Shown piece after piece: positions 57,171-64,000 of a DNA stretch of 64,000 bases. The notes below the pieces were generated by a model, which saw only the letters and a list, made by a program, of their open reading frames with translations, was not told the DNA's origin and searched no databases. This DNA comes from Kribbella flavida DSM 17836 (GTDB lineage: Bacteria > Actinomycetota > Actinomycetes > Propionibacteriales > Kribbellaceae), in assembly GCF_000024345.1 (NCBI RefSeq), contig NC_013729.1:3844001-3908000 (forward strand). Direction: 5' to 3'. The position numbers and the translations under genes are program-made. Numbering within the stretch: the stretch's first letter is position 1; each line of letters opens with the position of its first letter.

Positions 57171-58058
57171 TTGTCCATCACGATCACGCCGTTGACCGAT
57201 CCCGACTACCGCCCGTTCAGCCGGCGCATCGCCTGGGTCGCGTCCGGGCCCGGCGACCACCCGCTCGGTACGGCGTACCTGCGGCTCAACAGCAAGCCGA
57301 CGCAGCAGCATCTCGCCGAGCTGGAGATCGCGGTGCACCCGGCCGAACGCCGTCAGGGCGTCGGCACGGGTCTGCTCGCCGCCGCCGTGCGAGGTGCCCG
57401 CGAGAACGAGGCCACGACTGTGCTGGCCGACGCGGCGGCCGGTTCACCCGGCGACCACTTCCTCGCCGTACGGGGGTTCACCGTCGGGCTGGAGCTGGTC
57501 TACACGCGGCTGTCGCTGGCCGAGATCGACAGCGCCGTACTGCGTGACGTGCTGGCCCGGCCGTACACCGGGTACCGGCTGACGTCGTGGGTCGGCCCGC
57601 CGCCGGACGAGCTGCTCGAGTCGTTCACCCACGCTCGCGCCGCGATGAACGACGCGCCGACGGGCGACATCTCGTACGGGCCGGAGAGCTGGGACGTCGA
57701 GCGCACCAAGTACGTCGCCGACGTGGTTGCCCAGCGCGGCGATCACTTGGAGACCGTCGCGGCAGTCGACCCGGCCGGCGACGTGGTGGCGTTCACCGAG
57801 CTCGTCGTACCGGGTGACCGTACCGGCGACGCCCAGCACTACGGCACGGCGGTCTTGTCCGGCCACCGCGGCCACGGACTGGCTCGCTGGGTCAAGGCCG
57901 AGCAGGTCCGCCAGACCATGGTCCGCCACCCGGACCTCGCGGGCCTGCTCACCGACACCGCCGCCACCAATCACGCGATGCGCCAGGTGAACACCGATCT
58001 CGGCTACCAAGAAATCCACCGCATCCACCGGCACCACCTCAGCCTGACGTCTACATGA
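57171..58058 (+). CDS. GNAT acetyltransferase with two acetyltransferase-like domains
   Basis: A 295-residue protein. An N-terminal GNAT domain has the acetyl-CoA loop HPAERRQGVGTGLLAAAVRG near residues 60-79; a second half (from about 150) resembles a degenerate GNAT with LSGHRGHGLARWVKAEQV, as in mycothiol synthase-like proteins. The target is unknown. I chose TTG 57171 because TACGTT lies six bases upstream, a leaderless arrangement, and the domain starts at once; the longer upstream frame overlaps the previous gene and looks noncoding. Confidence 0.75.
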   Translation: MSITITPLTDPDYRPFSRRIAWVASGPGDHPLGTAYLRLNSKPTQQHLAELEIAVHPAERRQGVGTGLLAAAVRGARENEATTVLADAAAGSPGDHFLAVRGFTVGLELVYTRLSLAEIDSAVLRDVLARPYTGYRLTSWVGPPPDELLESFTHARAAMNDAPTGDISYGPESWDVERTKYVADVVAQRGDHLETVAAVDPAGDVVAFTELVVPGDRTGDAQHYGTAVLSGHRGHGLARWVKAEQVRQTMVRHPDLAGLLTDTAATNHAMRQVNTDLGYQEIHRIHRHHLSLTST

Positions 58059-58578
58059 GCCCGGCCAGCCGATAGAGCACCAGCGACCCGGCCACGGCAA
58101 CGTTGAGGCTGGCCCCCGTGCCGATCATGGGAATCTCCACCACCAGGTCCAGCTCGTCCAGCGCCTCCGGCGGGATGCCCGTTCGCTCATGTCCCAGCAC
58201 AGCGACCGTCCGGTGGCGGGCAGGCGGCAGATCCGCCAGCCGCACGGCCTCCTCGGCCAGCTCGATGCCGAGCACGGTGGTGTCGTCGCGCTTGCGCTGG
58301 TCGGCCAGCCACTGCACCGGGTTGTGGCCGGTCCAGTGCACGCAGGCGCGGCGGCGCAGCGTGTTGCCGCGGGCCAGCGCCTCGGGAACCCACGGCAGCT
58401 TCGGCACCGCCAGACAGGCGCCGGTGGCGTCACAGGTGCGCAGCAGAGTGCCGAGGTTCACGTCGTGCATCGGCCACAGCGGCGCGACCAGCAGATGGTC
58501 CCAGCAGGTGTGCGAGCGGCGTCGGCGTTGCCGGCGCAGGTCCTTCGGGGTGCGGGTCCGCACCTGCGGCCCGCTCAT
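58051..58578 (-). CDS. SpoU/TrmH family RNA 2'-O-methyltransferase
   Basis: A 175-residue SPOUT-fold methyltransferase. The family motifs are PMHDVNLGTLLRTCDATGAC, VAVLGHERTGIPPEALDELD and EIPMIGTGASLNVAVAGSLV, which form the trefoil knot that binds SAM. It should 2'-O-methylate a tRNA or rRNA residue. ATG 58578 was chosen because upstream codons look unlike protein, though the ribosome site is weak. It overlaps the convergent GNAT gene by eight bases. Confidence 0.9.
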   Translation of the reverse strand: MSGPQVRTRTPKDLRRQRRRRSHTCWDHLLVAPLWPMHDVNLGTLLRTCDATGACLAVPKLPWVPEALARGNTLRRRACVHWTGHNPVQWLADQRKRDDTTVLGIELAEEAVRLADLPPARHRTVAVLGHERTGIPPEALDELDLVVEIPMIGTGASLNVAVAGSLVLYRLAGLM

Positions 58579-58721
58579 CGCCGGACGGGAACAGTCCTCC
58601 CGGAAGTCTTCATCGTTGCGGGTGCTTCGCGGCGCACCCCGGCCATCGACGGCGGCGTCGTGGACGCCGGTAGCTGGATCGAGGACCAGGGTAGGCCGAA
58701 TGCGGGGCACGGGCCAAGGAG

Positions 58722-60495
58722 TCAGATCGTGGCGAGCACCTTCTCGACGGCAGCCGTGGTGATCGGGTGGTAGCCGGGGCGGGCGGTCGCGAAGACCTGG
58801 GTGGCGAAGGCTCGGCCGGCTTCGGTCCGGCTGAGCGCACGATAGACCGGCAGGACAAGCTTCATCCGGCCCACCCGGGTCAGGAACGTGGCCAGCTCGT
58901 CGTACGCCGGGGTGTAGGCGCTGGCGGCAACGATCGAGTACCAGCGGCGGGCGATCTCGCCGTTCGCCGTACCGGTCAGGCCGAACTCACGATCCAGCTG
59001 CCGCAGCTGATCCACGCTCAGCACGTCGGGAGCGGGTTCGAGGAAGCGCAGCCACTCCTGCGTCGTCCAACTCTTCCCACCCGCCGGCACCTCGCCGGTG
59101 GCCAGCCAGGTGTCCCTGAGCCGGTCGACGACCTGGAAGCGGGCCGACACCGCGCGCTCGGCGAACTCCGGAATGCCCGGCGCGTCCAGCCAGGCACCCA
59201 CCTCGTCCGCCGTCACGACACCGGGCAGGACGCCCAGCAGCCGTTCCTGCAGGTACGCCACGAAATCAGCGGAGTTGATGCTGCGGAACGCGAACCGGTC
59301 GAAGTACTCCCGCAGGAACGGGTCGAACACCTCACGCCCGAACCGCCCTTCCAGCCAGGACAGGAACCAGCAGCCCTTCAGCGGCCCCAGCCCGGTCGTG
59401 CCGCGGTACTTCACCGCCGTGGTTCAGTCCAGGCAGCTCGACGGCCAGCTCGGCCGGCGTGAGTGGGTCCAGCGTCGCCGTCGAGTGCTGCTTGATCGCG
59501 GTCTCCATCACCGCCAGCTCGGTCCCGTAGACCGCCTCGACGATCCGGTTCTCGACGTACGACGTGAAGCCCTCGTTCAGCCAGATGTCGTCCCAGCTGT
59601 CCTGGGTGACCAGGTTGCCGGACCAGCTGTGCGCCAGCTCGTGCGCGACCACGCTCACCAGCGACTTGTCGCCGATCACCACCGTCGGGGTCGCGAACGT
59701 CATCCGCGGGTTCTCCATCCCGCCGTACGGGAACGAGGGCGGCAGCACGAGGATGTCGTAGCGGCCCCACCGGTACGGGCCGAACAGTGCCTCGGTGACC
59801 AGCATCATCTGCTCGGTATCGGCGAACTCGGTCGCCGCCCGCTTCGCCATCTCCGGCTCGGCCCACACCCCGGAGCGCTCACCGATCGGCTCGAACACCA
59901 GGTCTCCCGCAGCGATGGCCAGCAGGTACGACGGAATCGGCTCCGGCATCACCACGTCGTACGAGCCCGTACGGCGTGACGTGGTGCCGTTGTCGGCGCT
60001 CATCAGCACCATCAGCTCGGGCGGAGCGGTCACGTGCGCGGCATAGCTGAACCGGACACCGGGAGTGTCCTGCACCGGCACCCAGCTGCGCGCGTGGATC
60101 GCCTGCGACTGGCTGAACATGAACGGCAGCACTCCACCCGCCGTCATCTCCGGCTCCAGCCACTGCAGACCGGTGGCGGTCGGAGCGGTCCGGTAGCTGA
60201 TCCGCACCTGCTCGTGCGCAGCGGTCCGAATGGTCAGGGCGGAGCCGAGTTCCTCATCCGGGTAGCCGAGGCTGTGCTCCAGCGGCTCCCAACCAACTCC
60301 GGTCGAGCCCTCGACCGAGAGCACGGTCAGGTCGCGCGTGTCGAGCACCAGCCGGTCGCCCGGCCCGCTCCAGGCCAGTGTGTGGGTCGCGGTGCCGGCC
60401 AGCACCTTCGCGGTGAAGTCGAGGTCGAGCTCCAGCGCGAGATGGGTGGTGCGGACCAGACCCGGTTCGGCGTAGGAGTGGCGGTCGTGGGTCAC
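58722..60495 (-). pseudogene. M1 aminopeptidase (leukotriene A4 hydrolase-like), frameshifted
   Basis: Two open frames together make one full M1 peptidase of about 590 codons. Codons 1-360 (60495 to about 59415) hold the beta-saddle and the thermolysin-like core, with zinc motif VAHELAHSWSGN near residue 283 and NEGFTSYVEN. The remainder (from about 59414 to 58722), one frame over, holds the rest of the catalytic domain (WFLSWLEGRFGREVFDPFLR) and the LTA4H-type helical C-terminus. The break lies at 59415-59426 and fits one inserted base. Either the gene is recently inactivated or the base is a sequencing error. Confidence 0.85.
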
Positions 60496-60713
60496 AGAGG
60501 GCTCCTGAAGCAGGGAATCGTTCGCCGTGGCGGTGCTGCGCGGACGGCCGTCCGCACGACATTACCCAGCCGGCTGCCCGCAACGCGGCCGATTAGAGCC
60601 ACGGGCAGCACCGTGCCAAACCGCCCCCTGCGCTCGCGAGCCGGCTGGCTCGGGCGCGCCGAGAGGTGCGGGTGAGTGGTTGTGGAAGGCACTGACCTAG
60701 GACACTGGTCGCC

Positions 60714-62291
60714 ATGGTGCCGGAGAGTCGTCCTGAGCTGGTGCTGCAGCGCAGACCGTTCGGGTCCTGGTTGCTGGGCCCTGCCGATCAAAGCCCGCGG
60801 ATGCTGCGGGTGCGGGCCCAGATCCTGCTGACCTTTTTCTCCATCGGCACGAACGTGATCGGTGCCCTGGTGGTGTTCGTGCTGGCCGTCTGGGTGCTGC
60901 CCGGGCCGGCGAGCACCGACGGCTCGGCGACCACCGACGGGCTGGCGCCGGTGCGCTGGATCGCGTTCCCGGCGTACTTCGTGCTCGCGCTGCTGGTCGG
61001 CGCGGTCTGGAGCACGCGGTTCGCGCTGCGGGTGACCAACTGGGTGTTGGAGGAACGGCCGGCCACCCGGAAGGAGCAGATCGCCACCCTGCAGCTGCCG
61101 CTGCGGCTGACCATGATCCAGGTCCTGCTCTGGCTGCTGGCGACGATCGTCTTCACCGCGCTCACTCTCGTTCTGGAACCAGAGAGCGTTCTCCGCGTTC
61201 TGGTCACCACCCTGGACGGCGGCGTCGTCACCTGCGCCGCGTCGTACCTGTTCGCCGAGTTCGCGCTGCGCCCGATCGCCGCTCGCGCGCTCGCCGACCA
61301 GGCACCGCCGCGCCGGCTGCTGGCTGCCGGGCTGAAAGCGCGCACCGTGTTCTTCTGGGCGGCCGGCTCGGCGGTCCCGGTGCTCGGGCTGATGCTGACC
61401 GCCGTGATCGCGCTGATCGAGGGCGACGTCTCCGCGACCCGGCTGTCGGTGATCATTCTCGTGCTGGGCGGCATCGTGCTGGTCTGCGGCTGGATCCTGA
61501 CCCTGCTCTCCGCCAGGTCGGTCGTCGCCCCGGTCCGATCGGTACGGAACGCGCTCACCGTGATCGGCGGCGGCGACCTGGACGTCAGCATCCCGGTCTT
61601 CGACGGCACCGAGCTGGGTTCGCTGCAGTCCGGCTTCAACCAGATGGCGGCCGGGCTGCGCGAACGCGAGCGGATCCGCGACCTGTTCGGCCGGTACGTC
61701 GGGGCGGACGTGGTGCGCGAGGCGTTGACCAGTGACGCCCTCGGCGGTGAGGAGAGGTTCACGGCCGTGCTGTTCGTGGACCTGGTCGGCTCCACCGAAC
61801 TGGCGGCGACCCGGGCGCCGGCCGAGGTGGTGCAGCTGCTCAACCGGTTCTTCGGCATCGTCGTCGACGAGGTCGACCGCAACGGCGGCTTCGTGAACAA
61901 GTTCGCCGGGGACGCGGTGCTGGCGGTCTTCGGGGCGCCGACCGAGCTGCCGGACGCGGCAGGGAGCGCTCTCCGCACCGGGCGCACGCTGGCCCGCCGG
62001 CTCGCCGAGGAGTTGCCCGAGGCAACCGCCGGGATCGGGGTGACAGCCGGCATCGTCGTGGCCGGTACCGTCGGTGACGTCCGCCGGCACGAGTACACCG
62101 TCATCGGCGACCCGGTCAACGAGGCGGCCCGGCTGACCGAGCTCGCCAAGGTCACCCCCGCCCGCCTGGTCGCCTCGATGACCGCCGTCGACCAGGCAGC
62201 CCGGACCGAAGCCACCCACTGGCACCCCGGCGAGGACGTCACCGTCCGAGGCCGCCCCACCCCCACCCGCCTGGCCCACCCCACCGACTGA
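60714..62291 (+). CDS. Membrane class III adenylate/guanylate cyclase
   Basis: A 525-residue protein. Six predicted membrane helices (about residues 36-265), a HAMP-like linker (SVVAPVRSVRNALTVIGGGD) and a C-terminal class III cyclase domain are seen in order. Catalytic residues appear complete: metal Asp in FVDLVGSTE, base-selecting Lys in NKFAGDAVLAVFG with the second metal Asp, and ending TVIGDPVNEAARL. It resembles the mycobacterial Rv1318c-type cyclases and should make cAMP from the inner membrane face. No clear ribosome site is present before ATG 60714. The 218 bp before it hold nothing I recognise. Confidence 0.92.
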   Translation: MVPESRPELVLQRRPFGSWLLGPADQSPRMLRVRAQILLTFFSIGTNVIGALVVFVLAVWVLPGPASTDGSATTDGLAPVRWIAFPAYFVLALLVGAVWSTRFALRVTNWVLEERPATRKEQIATLQLPLRLTMIQVLLWLLATIVFTALTLVLEPESVLRVLVTTLDGGVVTCAASYLFAEFALRPIAARALADQAPPRRLLAAGLKARTVFFWAAGSAVPVLGLMLTAVIALIEGDVSATRLSVIILVLGGIVLVCGWILTLLSARSVVAPVRSVRNALTVIGGGDLDVSIPVFDGTELGSLQSGFNQMAAGLRERERIRDLFGRYVGADVVREALTSDALGGEERFTAVLFVDLVGSTELAATRAPAEVVQLLNRFFGIVVDEVDRNGGFVNKFAGDAVLAVFGAPTELPDAAGSALRTGRTLARRLAEELPEATAGIGVTAGIVVAGTVGDVRRHEYTVIGDPVNEAARLTELAKVTPARLVASMTAVDQAARTEATHWHPGEDVTVRGRPTPTRLAHPTD

Positions 62292-62310
62292 ACGACTGGC
62301 GACCAGTCAC

Positions 62311-62359
62311 CTCGACGTCGCGGGGCTGCTCGGGTTCAGCGGCCGCCGGCGACGTCGAG
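62311..62359. terminator. Convergent hairpin between cyclase and SDR genes
   Basis: CTCGACGTCGC (62311-62321) pairs perfectly with GCGACGTCGAG (62349-62359), enclosing the SDR stop codon in the loop. A second small hairpin, GACTGG-CGA-CCAGTC, precedes it. Either could end transcription from both sides. Confidence 0.45.
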
Positions 62360-63085
62360 CATGGAGGCGGTCAGGTAGGAGGCCCGGTCGGAGGCGGCGA
62401 AGACGATCAAGGCGGCGACCTCCTCGGCCGTGCCGGGGCGGCCGAGGGGCGGGGTGGCGCCGAGGCGGTCGAGCCGGCCGGGCTCGTGGATGTCGGTCTC
62501 GATCAGGCCGGGGCGGATGCCGAGGACGCGGATGCCTTCCTTGGCGACCTCGTTGGCCAGGCCGACGGTCATCGTGTCGACGGCGGCCTTGCTGGCGGCG
62601 TAGTCGACGTACTCGTTGGCGGAGCCGAGCACCGCGCCACGCGAGGAGACGTTGACGATCACCCCGCCCGCGCCGCCGTGAGCGGTGGACATCCGGCGTA
62701 CGGCGGCACCGGCGACCAGGAACGCGCCGATGGCATTGATGCGGAACACCCGCTCCAGCCGCTGCACGTCGTACTGGTCGACCCGGGCGGCCGGCGAGAC
62801 CACGCCGGCGTTGTTGATCACCGCGCCGATCGGGCCGAGCTCGGCTCCGACCGTCTCGAAGAGGCGCTCGATGTCCGCGGCTTCGGCGACGTCGGCCTGA
62901 ACAGCGACGGCCCGGCGGCCGAGAGCCTCGCACTTCGCGACCACCTGGGCGGCCTCGTCCGCGCGGGTGCGGTAGCTGATGCCGACGTCCCAGCCGTCCT
63001 CGGCCAGGCCGATCGCGGTGGCAGCTCCGATCCCCCGGCTTCCACCCGTCACCAGCGCGACCCCGCGCGCATCAGCAGCAGTCAT
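62336..63085 (-). CDS. SDR family oxidoreductase
   Basis: A 249-residue classical short-chain dehydrogenase/reductase. The NAD(P)-binding motif is VTGGSRGIGAATA (TGxxxGxG) near residues 13-25; NNAG is in AVINNAGVV; the catalytic Ser is in VNVSSRGAV and the Tyr-Lys pair in DYAASKAA. The loop after the first strand (SYRTRADEA) has an Arg that favours NADPH. FabG-like enzymes of this length reduce many ketones, so the substrate is unknown. The start codon is ATG. Confidence 0.92.
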   Translation of the reverse strand: MTAADARGVALVTGGSRGIGAATAIGLAEDGWDVGISYRTRADEAAQVVAKCEALGRRAVAVQADVAEAADIERLFETVGAELGPIGAVINNAGVVSPAARVDQYDVQRLERVFRINAIGAFLVAGAAVRRMSTAHGGAGGVIVNVSSRGAVLGSANEYVDYAASKAAVDTMTVGLANEVAKEGIRVLGIRPGLIETDIHEPGRLDRLGATPPLGRPGTAEEVAALIVFAASDRASYLTASMLDVAGGR

Positions 63086-63139
63086 GCCCCTACCCTTTCA
63101 CGCCCGCGGACCGTCTCGGCGGGACCTGCAAGAGCGCGC

Positions 63140-63928
63140 TCACGGAGCCGGCCGGGTGAGCTGGACCTGCTGCTCGGTGTCCTCGAAGCCGAGCGCGCGG
63201 TAGAGACCGATCGCCAGGTACTCCGGATCGGCCACCATCACCAGCGTCTCGGCCCCGAGCGCCGTCAGCCCGTACGTCGACGCGCGGTGGACCAGCGTGC
63301 TCGCGATCCCGCGGCTGCGGTCGTCGGGGTGCGTCTGCACGTTCTGGAACCGCGCCACCCCGGACCCGTCCGTGACCAGCCCGAGCGACGCCTGCAACCG
63401 GTCCCCGTCGAACGCGCCGAACCACTGGCCGTGCCCGTCCTGCACCAACCGCCGTTCCGCCGCGACCTTGCGCCGGTTGAACTGCTCGTACCCCTCGATC
63501 TCCATCGGCGAGCAGGCCAGCGTCAGCCCGACCAGCTGCTCCCAGTCGTCGTCGCGGTCGAGGAACCGGTACGCCGAGGTCGTGTTCGGCCGTGCGGGAG
63601 GCAGCACCGCCTGCGCGGTCATCACCGTGCTCCGCTCGATCTCGAACCCCGCCTCGCGCAGCTCGTTGTCGGCGCCGACCACCCCGTCCACCGAGTCGAT
63701 GCCGAAGGCAACATGGCGGGCCTCGGGGAACGCTGTCTCGAAGGTTTCCAGGCGGCGGCTCAGGTCACCCGGCGCGAACGGCGACCGGAAGAGCAGGTAG
63801 TTGCCCCACCAGAACGTCGGGTTGGCCGGCGTCCGGACCACCACGTGGTCGCCGGCATCGGTCAGCTCGCTGCCGCTCAGCCGAAGCAGCAGCAGGTCGG
63901 TCCGGTAGCCCAGGCTCTTGATCTGCAC
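63140..63928 (-). CDS. GNAT family N-acetyltransferase
   Basis: A 262-residue acetyltransferase with a non-GNAT-looking N-terminal half (WWGNYLLFRSPFAPGDLSRR) and a C-terminal GNAT domain. The acetyl-CoA region is VQTHPDDRSRGIASTLVHRA near residues 202-221, followed by MVADPEYLAIGLYRALGFED. The GTG start is at 63926-63928. No partner or target is visible. The last 72 bases of the window after it contain no recognisable feature. Confidence 0.84.
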   Translation of the reverse strand: MQIKSLGYRTDLLLLRLSGSELTDAGDHVVVRTPANPTFWWGNYLLFRSPFAPGDLSRRLETFETAFPEARHVAFGIDSVDGVVGADNELREAGFEIERSTVMTAQAVLPPARPNTTSAYRFLDRDDDWEQLVGLTLACSPMEIEGYEQFNRRKVAAERRLVQDGHGQWFGAFDGDRLQASLGLVTDGSGVARFQNVQTHPDDRSRGIASTLVHRASTYGLTALGAETLVMVADPEYLAIGLYRALGFEDTEQQVQLTRPAP

Positions 63929-64000
63929 GTCTCCATCGTCGGCACCGCGTCAAGGCGATTTCCGTCCGCCCGGGGCCGGCTCCGCCGAGGGCTGCCCGGC

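Overview
This window comes from a high-GC actinobacterium. It carries RbpA, several ABC importers with no dedicated ATPase, many GTG and TTG starts, ATGA gene overlaps, ECF41 and SigR-type promoters and an actinobacterial vanHAX locus. The gene content and style resemble Kribbella or a related Propionibacteriales genus, but that placement is my inference. I see no rRNA, tRNA, CRISPR array, transposase or integrase. Almost all the DNA is coding.

Layout. 1-1896: the end of a FAD monooxygenase gene with its divergent TetR regulator, then an AraC regulator. 2079-8141: an alpha-L-rhamnosidase (GH78) and a sugar ABC importer, probably controlled by the AraC protein. 8182-8820: a methyltransferase. 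8889-16399: an eight-gene operon on the minus strand whose genes overlap head to tail (hydroxyacid dehydrogenase, ABC importer, CaiB CoA-transferase, crotonase, lactonase-type amidohydrolase, RraA-type aldolase), with a divergent GntR regulator and a perfect operator. 17148-23627: housekeeping genes (class V aminotransferase, glycerophosphodiesterase, MFS, rbpA, fxsA, lnt), with a 92-bp repeat cluster after rbpA and an unexplained 600-bp noncoding stretch before lnt. 24227-32478: a lysine-degradation cluster (kal, kamE, kamD, an amidohydrolase, kdd and divergent kamA) and an Lrp regulator. 32493-35620: an exonuclease, an M20 peptidase and an ECF41 sigma factor with its own promoter. 35813-43101: a heterodimeric ABC exporter with a TetR regulator, then another TetR with an ABC exporter. 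43180-47357: an SNF2 helicase coupled to a SWIM-domain protein.

48029-55193 is a glycopeptide-resistance locus: vanH-vanA-vanX-(MurG paralogue)-(GNAT acetyltransferase) on one strand, vanR-vanS on the other, and vanY divergent from vanR. Three copies of one 62-nt promoter-leader module stand before vanH, before vanY and, facing away from vanH, before a 37-codon single-pass membrane peptide. VanH makes D-lactate, VanA joins it to D-Ala, VanX and VanY remove D-Ala-D-Ala ends, and VanRS senses the drug or cell-wall damage. The MurG paralogue, the acetyltransferase and the small peptide are unusual additions.

55322-64000: a gamma-glutamyltransferase-family gene, GNATs, a SpoU/TrmH methyltransferase, an M1 aminopeptidase broken by a frameshift, a membrane class III nucleotide cyclase, an SDR oxidoreductase and a GNAT.

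The points I judge most worth following are the third van promoter module with its small membrane peptide, the MurG paralogue and acetyltransferase inside the van operon, the undescribed CoA-linked catabolic operon at 8889-16399, and the possible small RNA upstream of lnt.
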